From NCBI RefSeq assembly GCF_900089605.1, contig NZ_LT594324.1, positions 3,410,001 through 3,474,000 of the forward strand: a DNA stretch of 64,000 nucleotides, in the 5' to 3' direction. A model generated the notes under the pieces. It searched no databases and was not told where the DNA came from. It saw only the letters and a program-made list of their open reading frames with translations. Made by a program: the position numbers and the translations under genes. Origin of the DNA: Micromonospora narathiwatensis (lineage in GTDB: Bacteria > Actinomycetota > Actinomycetes > Mycobacteriales > Micromonosporaceae). Of this stretch, positions 1-13,648 are shown piece by piece. Position 1 is the stretch's first letter, and every line of letters starts with the position of its first letter.

Positions 1-214
1 AGGGCAACGGCTCGTGGCTGAGCGCCACGTCGATGATCGCCAGCCGTTTGTGCGCGAACACCCCGTCCGCGTACTGCCCGGTGGCGTCGCCGACCACCTC
101 GACCCCGGTCTCGTCCGGGCCGCGGTGGTGCAGGCACTCCAGTGCTCTTGCGATGTGGTCGCGGTGGGCGGCGGCGTCACCGCGCGCGCTGAAAAAAGCC
201 AGGAGTCCGCACAT
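1..214 (-). CDS. asnB: Asparagine synthetase (glutamine-hydrolysing), N-terminal part, cut by window start
   Basis: Reading the minus strand from an ATG at 214 gives MCGLLAFFS, then a HHRGPDETG motif and an AHKRLAIIDV-like block, which is the N-terminal class II glutamine amidotransferase domain of AsnB-type synthetases. Cys2, exposed after removal of Met1, is the expected glutaminase nucleophile. The enzyme would transfer glutamine-derived ammonia to aspartate with ATP in the cytoplasm. Another in-frame ATG lies three codons upstream (223), but only the start at 214 puts Cys at position 2. The synthetase domain lies outside the window. It diverges from the aminopeptidase P gene with about 110 bp between them. 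Some asnB paralogues serve amidation in antibiotic clusters; the visible part cannot separate these roles. Confidence 0.9.
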   Translation of the reverse strand, partial: MCGLLAFFSARGDAAAHRDHIARALECLHHRGPDETGVEVVGDATGQYADGVFAHKRLAIIDVALSHEPLP

Positions 215-326
215 GATGGCCATCTTTCCACGCGGTCGGAGCAGCCGTCGCGGCACCGCAGGCTCTCCCCGCTCCCGTGCGCGCGGTACCGTCTGGACCA
301 GCGACGAGGCTCAGGGAGGGCGGATC

Positions 327-1802
327 ATGGCCGAGGAGCGGACGCAGCAGGGCAAGCCGGCGGACGGCACCGAGTCGCACGACCCGGACTTTCCGGAGGC
401 GTTCCTGACGTTCATGCGGCAGGGCTGGCGGGACACCGAACTGCCGGTGGGGCCCCGCCCGGAGGTGCCCAACCACGCCAAGCGCCGCGCCGCGCTCGCC
501 GCGGCCTTCCCCGGGGAGACGCTGGTCATCCCGACCGGCAACGAGAAGGTACGCGCCAACGACACCGACCACCCGTTCCGGGCGGGCAGCGACTTCGCGT
601 ACCTGACCGGTGACCTCGAACCGGACAGCGTGCTGGTGTTGCGCCCGAACGGCGACGCCATGCTCTACATGCGGCCCCGGTCGTCCCGGGAGACCGACGA
701 GTTCTTCCGCAGCCGCAACGGCGAGCTGTGGGTGGGCCGGCGGCCCACGCTGCGCGAACGGTCGACCGAGCTGGGTCTGCCCACCGCCGACCTGACCGAA
801 CTGGACGCGGCCCTGGCCGACCTGGCACCTGGGCGTACGCGGGTGCTGCGCGGCTTCGACGCCCGGGTGGACGCGGCGGTGCGGCCGTACGACGGCGCCC
901 GCGTCGACGGGCAGCCGGGTCGGGACCGGGAGCTGGCGGTCGCCGTCTCGGAGCTGAAGCTGGTCAAGGACGAGTGGGAGATCGCGCAGCTCCAGGAGGC
1001 GTGCGACGCCACCGTACGCGGCTTCGAGGACGTGGCCCGGGCGCTGCCGGCCGACCGCGGCGTCTCGGAACGGCTGCTGGAGGGCATCTTCGCGCTGCGC
1101 GCCCGGCACGACGGCAACGACGTCGGGTACGGCTCGATCGTCGGCGCCGGCGAGCACGCCACGATCCTGCACTGGGTGCACAACCACGGCGCCACCCGCC
1201 CCGGTGAGCTGCTGCTGATGGACATGGGCGTGGAGAACCGCAACCTCTACACCGCGGACGTCACCCGGGTGCTGCCGGTCAACGGCCGGTTCACCCCGCT
1301 GCAGCGCCAGGTGTACGACGCCGTCTACGCCGCCCAGCAGGCCGGCATCGACGTGATCAAGCCGGGCGTGGCGTTCCGGGAGGTGCACCTCACCGCGATG
1401 CGGGTCCTCGCCCAGGCGCTCAAGGACCTCGACCTGCTGCCGGTCAGCGTCGACGAGGCGATGGACCCGTCCTCGACCGTCTACCGCCGCTGGACGCTGC
1501 ACGGCACGAGCCACATGCTCGGCATCGACGTGCACGACTGCGCCAACGCCCGCAAGGAGACCTACCGGGACGGGCCGCTCGGCGAGGGCTACGTGCTCAC
1601 CGTCGAGCCGGGGCTGTACTTCCAGCCGGAGGACGAGCTGGTCCCGGAGGAGCTGCGCGGCATCGGCGTCCGGATCGAGGACGACATCCTGGTCACCGCC
1701 GACGGCGCGGTGAACCTCTCGGCCGGGCTGCCGCGCCGCTCGGACGAGGTGGAGACGTGGCTGGCCGAGCAGCGCGAGGCCGGCCCACGCCTCCCCGGCT
1801 GA
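327..1802 (+). CDS. pepP: Xaa-Pro aminopeptidase (aminopeptidase P, M24B family)
   Basis: A 491-residue protein of normal length for proteobacterial/actinobacterial PepP, which removes N-terminal residues that precede proline. An N-terminal creatinase-like domain (roughly residues 45-180) is followed by the pita-bread metallopeptidase fold. All the dinuclear metal ligand motifs are visible: MDMG and YTADVTR (two Asp), LHGTSHMLGIDVHD (His), TVEPG (Glu) and VRIEDD (Glu). No signal peptide, so cytoplasmic. The open frame extends upstream, but ATG 327 follows a GGGAGGG ribosome-binding site (about 314-320) and the frame before it is antisense to asnB. A strong hairpin follows the stop. Confidence 0.93.
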   Translation: MAEERTQQGKPADGTESHDPDFPEAFLTFMRQGWRDTELPVGPRPEVPNHAKRRAALAAAFPGETLVIPTGNEKVRANDTDHPFRAGSDFAYLTGDLEPDSVLVLRPNGDAMLYMRPRSSRETDEFFRSRNGELWVGRRPTLRERSTELGLPTADLTELDAALADLAPGRTRVLRGFDARVDAAVRPYDGARVDGQPGRDRELAVAVSELKLVKDEWEIAQLQEACDATVRGFEDVARALPADRGVSERLLEGIFALRARHDGNDVGYGSIVGAGEHATILHWVHNHGATRPGELLLMDMGVENRNLYTADVTRVLPVNGRFTPLQRQVYDAVYAAQQAGIDVIKPGVAFREVHLTAMRVLAQALKDLDLLPVSVDEAMDPSSTVYRRWTLHGTSHMLGIDVHDCANARKETYRDGPLGEGYVLTVEPGLYFQPEDELVPEELRGIGVRIEDDILVTADGAVNLSAGLPRRSDEVETWLAEQREAGPRLPG

Positions 1803-1827
1803 TCTAGGCCGTACGACCCGACGGCGG

Positions 1828-1881
1828 GCCCCACCGCCGGCGGCTGCGACGTTTCCGTCGTTCTGCCGCCGGTGGTGGGGC
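1828..1881 (+). terminator. Hairpin terminator after pepP
   Basis: A 17-bp stem (left arm 1828-1844, right arm 1865-1881, one wobble pair) with a 20-nt loop. There is no long T run, as is usual in GC-rich actinobacteria. It isolates pepP from the beta-helix gene. Confidence 0.7.
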
Positions 1882-1955
1882 TCGCCACTGTTTGTGCTGC
1901 TCGGCACCCTCGTCACCGCGCGCTCCGAAGGTCGTCACACGCCTACCATGAGGCG

Positions 1956-2098
1956 AATGTGGGGTTTTTTCAGATACGTCCGCCTCGTGAGGATCCTTCT
2001 CATACGGTGTGCATCAGAGGCTACAACCGGTTTGTAGCTGGTCGCCCCGCCAGGGGCGGTGCGACCCCTTTGGGTAGCTGAAAGGGCGGAAGGCTCTG
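1956..2098 (+). promoter_or_regulatory. Conserved structured leader, copy A, upstream of first beta-helix gene
   Basis: This 140-nt stretch is matched by 4077-4221, upstream of the second beta-helix gene. Shared in order: a T-run (GGTTTTTT), an ATACG-CCGCC block, a TTCTCATACGGTG block, an inverted repeat GCTACAA-5 nt-TTGTAGC (2020-2038), and a hairpin (2040-2066, outer arms GGTCGC/GCGACC). In the two copies the hairpin differs in sequence but keeps a similar fold. A promoter probably lies at its 5' end. The rest could be an operator or an RNA leader acting on both genes. I do not recognise a named riboswitch class. Confidence 0.55.
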
Positions 2099-3859
2099 AT
2101 GTCCAACGACGTAACCACTTCCGACGGCGGGGCCCCGATGACCCCGCCGACGAGCAGGCGGCGGGCGCTCTGGGTCGCCACCGGCGTGGCCGGGCTGACC
2201 GGCGTCGTCGGTCTGGCGGCGCTCGGTGGCCTCGCCGCTCGTGACGACAAGTCCGGCGACGCGCAGCGCGTCGCGGAGAACCACGCGGCGGCGCCGCAGA
2301 ACGCGAGCGACACGGGCAAGGACGGCGACAACCAGCACGCCGAGGAGAACCGGCGGGATGAGGAGGGTCGCGACGGCAAGGACCGGGACAAGCGCGGTGA
2401 GGAGCGGGACGAGCACGGGCGGGTGCGGGAGGTTCCCTGCAACGACGACAAGCTGATCGAGGCCATCGATCTGGCCAACCGGGACCACGGTGGCACGTTG
2501 AAGCTGGCCCCGCACTGCGTCTACAAGTTGTCCTTCGCCGACAAGAAGACCGGCACGGCCCTGCCGACGATCCGGCAGGAGATCACGATCAAGGGCAACG
2601 ACGCCACGATCAAGCGGGACTCCGAGGACGCCTTCCGGCTGTTCCGGGTCGCCGACGGCGGTGACCTGACCCTGAAGGACCTCACCGTCAAGGACGGCAA
2701 CGCCGCCGAGTTCAAGTACGGCTCCGCGCCGTCCATCCCGCAGCCGGGATCCGAACCGCAGGCCGCACCCTCGATCCCGTCCCAGGACAAGAACAAGAAG
2801 GAGGGTGAGGCCGATGGTGGTGCCCTCCTGGTCGAGCGGGGTGGTAGCGCCCACCTGGAGAAGGTGGAACTGACCCGCAACAACGCCGAGGGCAACGGCG
2901 GCGCCATCGCCAACTTCGGCCGGGTCGACCTGAACGAGAGCAGCGTCGAGAACAACCACGCCCGCCGCAACGGCGGCGGCATCTTCAACATCGGCGTCCT
3001 CAAGATCAAGGAATCCCGCATCAACAACAACACCGCCGGCGAGAACGGCGGCGGCATCGCCAACGGCGAAGGCAAGGAAGAAAAGGAAAAGGGCAAGGAA
3101 GTCTGGGTCAAGGGCCGCGACGAGGCCGGCACCGTGGAGATCATCGGCCGCGTCGAGGGCAAGGAAATCGGCAAGACCGAGATCGAGAACAACCGCGCCG
3201 GCAAGAACGGCGGCGGCGTGTTCAGCTCCGGCGGCTTCGTCAGGATCTTCCTGACCTCCATCAAGAACAACACCGCCTGCGAGAACGGCGGCGGCATCTA
3301 CGCCCGCAACACCGACCTCGACCTCCAGAAGGTCTGGGTCGAGAAGAACCACGCCGACCGCGACGGCGGCGGCGTCTACAACACCGGCGGGGAGAAGAAG
3401 AAGGAAGCCCCGTACGGCGACCAGAAGGACCAGAAGGAAGAAAACGAGCGGGAGGCAACCGCCACCATCGCCGACAGCGCCGTCCTCGACAACAGCGCCG
3501 GACGCTTCGGCGGCGGCATCTTCAACGGCAACCCGGACGTCAAGATCAAGGAAGGCTTCCTCGAATCCGAGGAAGACAAGGACAAGAACAAGGACGACAA
3601 CGCCACCCTCACCGTCCGGGACACCGAGATCAAGAACAACACCGCCCTCAACGGCGGCGGCATCTTCAACAACGAGGGCCGGGTCACCCTGACCAAGACC
3701 CGCGTCACCAAGAACACCGCCACCGACTCGTCCAAGACCCACCGCGTCGCCGGCGGCGTCTTCAACAACAAGGGCAAGGTCAAGATCGACGAAAAGACCA
3801 CCATCACCAACAACGACCCGACCAACTGCGCCGGCACCGTCAAGGACTGCTTCAACTGA
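2099..3859 (+). CDS. Secreted/anchored right-handed beta-helix repeat protein, copy A
   Basis: A 586-residue protein. Twin Arg residues and a hydrophobic segment (about residues 24-46) act as an export signal or anchor. A charged, low-complexity Asp/Glu/Lys/Arg stretch (about 48-105) follows, then a short Cys-containing domain, then at least eight coils of the form N-N-x-A-x-x-N-G-G-G-I-x-N interrupted by charged loops, ending NCAGTVKDCFN. The NGGG repeats resemble the polymorphic outer-membrane-protein/pectin-lyase-like beta-helix class, which here implies an extracellular structural or carbohydrate-binding protein. No catalytic residues can be assigned. It is a tandem paralogue of 4222-5985, with blocks 2381-2722 and 2791-3859 almost or fully identical between copies. 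Four-fold codons end mostly in C. Function unknown. Confidence 0.85.
   Translation: MSNDVTTSDGGAPMTPPTSRRRALWVATGVAGLTGVVGLAALGGLAARDDKSGDAQRVAENHAAAPQNASDTGKDGDNQHAEENRRDEEGRDGKDRDKRGEERDEHGRVREVPCNDDKLIEAIDLANRDHGGTLKLAPHCVYKLSFADKKTGTALPTIRQEITIKGNDATIKRDSEDAFRLFRVADGGDLTLKDLTVKDGNAAEFKYGSAPSIPQPGSEPQAAPSIPSQDKNKKEGEADGGALLVERGGSAHLEKVELTRNNAEGNGGAIANFGRVDLNESSVENNHARRNGGGIFNIGVLKIKESRINNNTAGENGGGIANGEGKEEKEKGKEVWVKGRDEAGTVEIIGRVEGKEIGKTEIENNRAGKNGGGVFSSGGFVRIFLTSIKNNTACENGGGIYARNTDLDLQKVWVEKNHADRDGGGVYNTGGEKKKEAPYGDQKDQKEENEREATATIADSAVLDNSAGRFGGGIFNGNPDVKIKEGFLESEEDKDKNKDDNATLTVRDTEIKNNTALNGGGIFNNEGRVTLTKTRVTKNTATDSSKTHRVAGGVFNNKGKVKIDEKTTITNNDPTNCAGTVKDCFN
2791..3859 (+). repeat. Long direct repeat, unit A (C-terminal beta-helix block)
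   Basis: 1,069 nt that match 4917-5985 with no difference I could find by eye. The offset is 2,126 nt. A second shared block (2381-2722 with 4504-4845) shows a single synonymous change. Between the blocks lies a divergent linker, one codon longer in copy B. Confidence 0.88.
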
Positions 3860-3875
3860 ACCACCACATAACTGC

Positions 3876-3916
3876 GGGAGTCCCTTTCCGCCGCCGAGCG
3901 GCGGAAAGGGACTCCC
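3876..3916 (+). terminator. Hairpin terminator after beta-helix copy A
   Basis: A perfect stem of at least 17 bp (3876-3892 with 3900-3916) 16 nt after the stop codon. It separates transcription of the two paralogues, which agrees with each having its own leader. The remaining 3917-4076 holds no gene that I can see. Confidence 0.8.
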
Positions 3917-4076
3917 CTTCCCCGCACGTCGCGACCGGGTGGTTCGTCGCGGGCACCGCCGGTGCGGGGCGGTCGGGCCCCGCCGCCCGCTTTCCGCCCT
4001 CCGCCACGCTCTTCGCCGCCCGCGAGACGCTCCTGCATCGCGGTCCGTCGTGCCGCCCGCCGCGCCGCCCGCACCC

Positions 4077-4221
4077 AATGCGGGTTTTTTTCGTATACGC
4101 CCGCCAAGTGAAGAAGGTTCTCATACGGTGGTCTTCAGCAGCTACAACCGATTTGTAGCGAAGGCCGCCTCGCCGTGGCGAAGCGACCTTGTCGGATACA
4201 AGGAGAGGGCAGAGAGCTCCG
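4077..4221 (+). promoter_or_regulatory. Conserved structured leader, copy B, upstream of second beta-helix gene
   Basis: Counterpart of 1956-2098. It has the T-run, TATACGCCCGCC, TTCTCATACGGTG, the inverted repeat GCTACAA/TTGTAGC (4141-4159) and a hairpin at 4161-4190 with arms AAGGCCGC/GCGACCTT (one mismatch). Relative to copy A, conservation is highest in the inverted repeat and lower inside the second hairpin, where the stem is kept although bases change. It ends in a strong AAGGAGAGGG ribosome-binding site. Confidence 0.55.
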
Positions 4222-5985
4222 ATGTCCAACTACCTTCGCAATAACGATGACGCCGGCCGCCAGACGACCTCCCCGATCCGTCGTCGCCGGGTCTGGCTCG
4301 CCACTGGCGTCGTGGGCCTGACGGGAGCGGTCAGCCTCGCGGGAGTGGCGTACGCGACCACCGGCGCCGTGGGTCCCCACCGGCTCGCCGACGTGAAGTG
4401 GTCGACCGCCCAGCAGCTCAGCGACGACGGCGCCAAGGGCGACGAGAACAACCGGCGGGACGAGGAGAGCCGCGACGGCAAGGACCGGGACAAGCGCGGC
4501 GAGGACCGGGACAAGCGCGGTGAGGAGCGGGACGAGCACGGGCGGGTGCGGGAGGTTCCCTGCAACGACGACAAGCTGATCGAGGCCATCGATCTGGCCA
4601 ACCGGGACCACGGTGGCACGTTGAAGCTGGCCCCGCACTGCGTCTACAAGTTGTCCTTCGCCGACAAGAAGACCGGCACGGCCCTGCCGACGATCCGGCA
4701 GGAGATCACGATCAAGGGCAACGACGCCACGATCAAGCGGGACTCCGAGGACGCCTTCCGGCTGTTCCGGGTCGCCGACGGCGGCGACCTGACCCTGAAG
4801 GACCTCACCGTCAAGGACGGCAACGCCGCCGAGTTCAAGTACGGGGCGCCGCCGATGGCGCCGAACGCGCAGGACGGGTCCTCGTGGTCGGACGGCAAGG
4901 ACGGCAAGAAGGAAGAGAACAAGAAGGAGGGTGAGGCCGATGGTGGTGCCCTCCTGGTCGAGCGGGGTGGTAGCGCCCACCTGGAGAAGGTGGAACTGAC
5001 CCGCAACAACGCCGAGGGCAACGGCGGCGCCATCGCCAACTTCGGCCGGGTCGACCTGAACGAGAGCAGCGTCGAGAACAACCACGCCCGCCGCAACGGC
5101 GGCGGCATCTTCAACATCGGCGTCCTCAAGATCAAGGAATCCCGCATCAACAACAACACCGCCGGCGAGAACGGCGGCGGCATCGCCAACGGCGAAGGCA
5201 AGGAAGAAAAGGAAAAGGGCAAGGAAGTCTGGGTCAAGGGCCGCGACGAGGCCGGCACCGTGGAGATCATCGGCCGCGTCGAGGGCAAGGAAATCGGCAA
5301 GACCGAGATCGAGAACAACCGCGCCGGCAAGAACGGCGGCGGCGTGTTCAGCTCCGGCGGCTTCGTCAGGATCTTCCTGACCTCCATCAAGAACAACACC
5401 GCCTGCGAGAACGGCGGCGGCATCTACGCCCGCAACACCGACCTCGACCTCCAGAAGGTCTGGGTCGAGAAGAACCACGCCGACCGCGACGGCGGCGGCG
5501 TCTACAACACCGGCGGGGAGAAGAAGAAGGAAGCCCCGTACGGCGACCAGAAGGACCAGAAGGAAGAAAACGAGCGGGAGGCAACCGCCACCATCGCCGA
5601 CAGCGCCGTCCTCGACAACAGCGCCGGACGCTTCGGCGGCGGCATCTTCAACGGCAACCCGGACGTCAAGATCAAGGAAGGCTTCCTCGAATCCGAGGAA
5701 GACAAGGACAAGAACAAGGACGACAACGCCACCCTCACCGTCCGGGACACCGAGATCAAGAACAACACCGCCCTCAACGGCGGCGGCATCTTCAACAACG
5801 AGGGCCGGGTCACCCTGACCAAGACCCGCGTCACCAAGAACACCGCCACCGACTCGTCCAAGACCCACCGCGTCGCCGGCGGCGTCTTCAACAACAAGGG
5901 CAAGGTCAAGATCGACGAAAAGACCACCATCACCAACAACGACCCGACCAACTGCGCCGGCACCGTCAAGGACTGCTTCAACTGA
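4222..5985 (+). CDS. Secreted/anchored right-handed beta-helix repeat protein, copy B
   Basis: A 587-residue paralogue of the preceding gene with the same plan: N-terminal hydrophobic export/anchor segment after RRRR-W (about residues 18-40), charged linker, Cys-containing domain and NGGG-type beta-helix coils to the C-terminus. The first about 70 residues diverge from copy A while most of the rest is identical. The charged linker has one extra DRDKRGE unit, an obvious 21-nt slippage duplication. Another start codon lies 11 codons upstream, but ATG 4222 aligns with the copy A start and follows AAGGAGAGGG. The pattern suggests recent duplication or gene conversion under pressure to keep the helix. 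Function unknown. Confidence 0.85.
   Translation: MSNYLRNNDDAGRQTTSPIRRRRVWLATGVVGLTGAVSLAGVAYATTGAVGPHRLADVKWSTAQQLSDDGAKGDENNRRDEESRDGKDRDKRGEDRDKRGEERDEHGRVREVPCNDDKLIEAIDLANRDHGGTLKLAPHCVYKLSFADKKTGTALPTIRQEITIKGNDATIKRDSEDAFRLFRVADGGDLTLKDLTVKDGNAAEFKYGAPPMAPNAQDGSSWSDGKDGKKEENKKEGEADGGALLVERGGSAHLEKVELTRNNAEGNGGAIANFGRVDLNESSVENNHARRNGGGIFNIGVLKIKESRINNNTAGENGGGIANGEGKEEKEKGKEVWVKGRDEAGTVEIIGRVEGKEIGKTEIENNRAGKNGGGVFSSGGFVRIFLTSIKNNTACENGGGIYARNTDLDLQKVWVEKNHADRDGGGVYNTGGEKKKEAPYGDQKDQKEENEREATATIADSAVLDNSAGRFGGGIFNGNPDVKIKEGFLESEEDKDKNKDDNATLTVRDTEIKNNTALNGGGIFNNEGRVTLTKTRVTKNTATDSSKTHRVAGGVFNNKGKVKIDEKTTITNNDPTNCAGTVKDCFN
4917..5985 (+). repeat. Long direct repeat, unit B (C-terminal beta-helix block)
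   Basis: Second copy of the 1,069-nt block at 2791-3859. Direct repeats of this length can recombine, deleting or amplifying one gene. Confidence 0.88.
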
Positions 5986-6018
5986 CCGACGGTCAGCGAA
6001 ACGGCTCCGCGCAGCACT

Positions 6019-6052
6019 CCGGCCCCCTGTCACCGAGGTGACAGGGGGCCGG
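6019..6052. terminator. Bidirectional terminator between beta-helix gene and amylopullulanase gene
   Basis: A perfect 15-bp stem (6019-6033 with 6038-6052) and 4-nt loop between two convergent stop codons (5985 and 6066). It can serve both strands. Confidence 0.8.
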
Positions 6053-6065
6053 ATCGTCGTCGGGG

Positions 6066-11552
<5,487 letters not shown>

Positions 11553-11608
11553 CGACGGCCTTTCTCTGGTCGCTGATTCGCCCGCACGCTAGCCCTTGCC
11601 GAAACATT

Positions 11609-11625
11609 CTGCAATAGTTTGCAAA
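11609..11625 (-). promoter_or_regulatory. Candidate LacI/MalR-type operator upstream of amylopullulanase
   Basis: On the minus strand the sequence reads TTTGCAAACTATTGCAG, with two TTGCA half-sites in an AT-rich patch 57 bp before the start codon. TTGCGCAA lies nearby at about 11650. TTGCA-containing sites are known for maltose/LacI-family repressors of actinomycete amylase genes. That a MalR homologue acts here is inferred. Confidence 0.4.
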
Positions 11626-11671
11626 CCGAGCCGCAACAAAGCAGCCGGCTTGCGCAAATTGACATGGTGAG

Positions 11672-11703
11672 CCCGGCCCGCCACGACGCGGACCCGGGCC
11701 GGG
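11672..11703 (-). terminator. Hairpin after the CBM2 gene
   Basis: Arms CCCGGCCCG (11672-11680) and CGGGCCGGG (11695-11703), just downstream of the CBM2 stop codon on the minus strand and upstream of the amylopullulanase promoter region. Confidence 0.55.
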
Positions 11704-11710
11704 GTGGACC

Positions 11711-12406
11711 TCAGGAGCGGGCACACTCCGTGGTGCCGACCAGGCAACTCGTCGGCCGGCTGCTGCCGGCCTTCTCGTAGTGGAACCGCAACGGCACCGA
11801 CGCCCCCGGCGCCAGGTCCACCCCACTCCGATACGTGAAGACCCCGTCGGAGAAGCTCGCGGTGCCCTGCTCCGCACCCTCCACCCAGGACGACGAGAGG
11901 CGTCCCCGCGCGAAACTCAGCGTCACCGTCCAGCCGCTGGGCCGGTCACCGCTGTTGACCAGCAGCACCTCGCCGATGAAGCCACCGTGGAAGCTGTTCA
12001 CCACCCGGTACCGGCCGGTGACCGGCGACGCCGCGGGCGGGGCGATCAGCGGCGCCGGCGGCGAGGACGAGGAAGGGGCCGATCGGCTGCCCTCGGTGGC
12101 GCCGGTCGACGGGCTCGGCGTGGGCCGGCTCGGCAGCACGGCGGTCGACTTGGGCAACGGCCTGGGCGGCACCGGCGTGGCTGCCGAGTTGGGCGCGGAC
12201 GACGTGGTGGCCGCCGCCGGCAGCTCCGGCAACGACATCGCCGGCTCCGGTGGTGCGCCGTCGGCGTACGTCCGCCGGTCCCGTGCCGAGCCGAGCGCGA
12301 CGACCAGCAGCACCACCATGACGACCACGCCGATGGAGACGACGATCCACGGCGAGGAGGCGACAGCGGCGCCGAGTGACGGACGTGCGCGACGCATGCC
12401 GAACAT
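11711..12406 (-). CDS. Membrane-anchored protein with C-terminal CBM2-like carbohydrate-binding domain
   Basis: 231 residues: a short basic N-terminus, one transmembrane helix (about residues 19-42), a Pro/Ser/Thr/Ala-rich spacer (about 50-130) and a C-terminal beta-sandwich of about 100 residues. The last has CBM2 hallmarks, including GWTVTLSF and SSSWVEG, whose tryptophans usually contact the glycan, and a terminal Cys pair. It has no catalytic domain. It probably displays a cellulose/chitin/xylan-binding module on the cell surface, perhaps to hold cells on polysaccharide near the adjacent starch-degrading enzyme. The start at 12406 follows GGGGAGGG; ATG at 12397 is an alternative. Confidence 0.75.
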   Translation of the reverse strand: MFGMRRARPSLGAAVASSPWIVVSIGVVVMVVLLVVALGSARDRRTYADGAPPEPAMSLPELPAAATTSSAPNSAATPVPPRPLPKSTAVLPSRPTPSPSTGATEGSRSAPSSSSPPAPLIAPPAASPVTGRYRVVNSFHGGFIGEVLLVNSGDRPSGWTVTLSFARGRLSSSWVEGAEQGTASFSDGVFTYRSGVDLAPGASVPLRFHYEKAGSSRPTSCLVGTTECARS

Positions 12407-12537
12407 GACCCTCCCCTGTTGATTCCGCCGGGTGAGCGTAACGACCAGCGATGACTCCGCAAAGTCAGCCGATCCGCTTTACTCACGGTCGTGCCGGCGC
12501 CCCGGCGGATCGGGGCCACGCAACGGTGACCGATCCG

Positions 12538-12927
12538 TCAGGCGGTCCGGATGACGGTGCAGATGGTCGGACCGGCGTCGGTGGCGCGCAGCAGGTACCG
12601 GTACCGCTCGCCCGACACCGCCCGGCCCTGGCTGTCCAGGAACTCCCAGCGCACTGCGACGTCGGTGAGCAGCGCCGAGACCTGCCGCACGTCCTCGATC
12701 TGCGCGTGGGCCGCGACCAGGGCCCGCTCCCGGTAGTCCGGGGCGGCGCCGACGAAACTGAGCGCCACCGCGGCCGGCGAGGTGAAACAGAAGCTGTACG
12801 TGTCAGCCACCACCAGCCCGGGCAGGGCGTAGCAGCCGGCGATGGCGGGCACGTCGCCGGTGGTCAGCGCGGCCCCGTAGCGGTCGAAGAAGTCCGTCAG
12901 CGCGTCGAGATCCGTGGAAGCCGTCAC
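12538..12927 (-). CDS. SnoaL/NTF2-like fold protein
   Basis: A 129-residue cytoplasmic protein. The layout of helices (DLDALTDFFDRYGAALTTGDVPAIAGCYALPGLVVAD) followed by a long curved sheet ending WEFLDSQGRAVSGERYRYLLRA is typical of the NTF2-like superfamily (SnoaL/DUF4440), whose members are small cyclases, isomerases or ligand-binding proteins. No catalytic residues can be assigned. GTG 12927 is preferred over the upstream in-frame start at 12960 because GGAGAG sits just before it. It starts 39 nt after the papain-like gene on the same strand, so the two are probably cotranscribed. Confidence 0.65.
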   Translation of the reverse strand: MTASTDLDALTDFFDRYGAALTTGDVPAIAGCYALPGLVVADTYSFCFTSPAAVALSFVGAAPDYRERALVAAHAQIEDVRQVSALLTDVAVRWEFLDSQGRAVSGERYRYLLRATDAGPTICTVIRTA

Positions 12928-12966
12928 GGGCTCTCCATTTCCGCGCGGTGGCCCCGGCAAACCCGG

Positions 12967-13629
12967 TCAGCGCGGCGGGACGCGTACCTCGATCTCCGTC
13001 CCGAGCTGGGCGCCCCCGACGAGTTCCAGGTCGTCGCCGCTCCAGAACCGCCCCGGGTCGTACCAGTTGGGCCGGCGGCCGGCCGGCAGCAGCCCCATGG
13101 CCTCGTAGGTCACCGCCACCACCTCGGCGCAGTACGCGGTCTCCAGCGCCCGATCGCGTACCGGCACGGCCCCGCCCTCCGGTGTGGACGGCGGCCGGCG
13201 GCGCGGGTCGGGCACCCGGCCCCGAGCCCAACGCCAGGCGAGCTGGGCGGTGGACGGGAACGGGGTGCCGTCGAGGCGGGCCACGGTCCGCAGCACCGCC
13301 TCCTCCATCGCGGTGTCGGCCGGCGGTTCGAGCTGGCGCAGCCAGGCCCGCTGGCCGTACCGGTTGGCCCAGACGCGGACCGCGTCCCGCAGGTCGTGCA
13401 GCTGCACGCCGCGCTGATGGCTGCCGGTCCACATGTCCGGCAGCGACCGGCCCAGCTCGGCGTGCCACATCAGCGGCGGCATGTCGTCGAGCACCACCGC
13501 CATGCCGACGTGGTTGACCGGGCTGTTGGTGGTGAGCTGGATGGCACGGTCGGGGACGCTGCGCCCGCGGAACACCCACACGTCTCCGGTCCGGGTCAGC
13601 TCCACGGCCTCGTCCAGGCTGATGCTCAC
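12967..13629 (-). CDS. Permuted papain-like amidase/peptidase (YiiX/NlpC-P60 clan)
   Basis: 220 residues. The catalytic order is reversed relative to NlpC/P60: a His in SPVNHVGMAVV (about H40) comes first and the Cys in TAYCAEVVAVTYEAMGLL (about C167) comes late, as in the permuted YaeF/YiiX group. The residues after the Cys form the expected helix. No signal peptide is visible, so a cytoplasmic thioesterase, amidase or lipid-modifying role is more likely than a wall hydrolase. It diverges from a small membrane-protein gene with only 19 bp between starts. Confidence 0.68.
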   Translation of the reverse strand: MSISLDEAVELTRTGDVWVFRGRSVPDRAIQLTTNSPVNHVGMAVVLDDMPPLMWHAELGRSLPDMWTGSHQRGVQLHDLRDAVRVWANRYGQRAWLRQLEPPADTAMEEAVLRTVARLDGTPFPSTAQLAWRWARGRVPDPRRRPPSTPEGGAVPVRDRALETAYCAEVVAVTYEAMGLLPAGRRPNWYDPGRFWSGDDLELVGGAQLGTEIEVRVPPR

Positions 13630-13648
13630 AACGGACTACCCTAAGCCG

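Noticed and set aside
33..326. N-terminal extension of the aminopeptidase P frame back to 33
   Set aside because: That stretch is antisense to the clearly recognised asparagine synthetase start (MCGLLAFFS), and a good ribosome-binding site precedes ATG 327.
1950..2098. Known c-di-AMP (ydaO) or c-di-GMP riboswitch upstream of a secreted-protein gene
   Set aside because: The conserved bases of those classes are not recognisable; only a generic two-hairpin leader can be supported.
2021..6033. Long minus-strand frames of 685 and 632 codons across the beta-helix genes
   Set aside because: They are mirror frames of the repeat-rich beta-helix genes (Val/Leu/Asp-rich translation, no domain), duplicated simply because the genes are.
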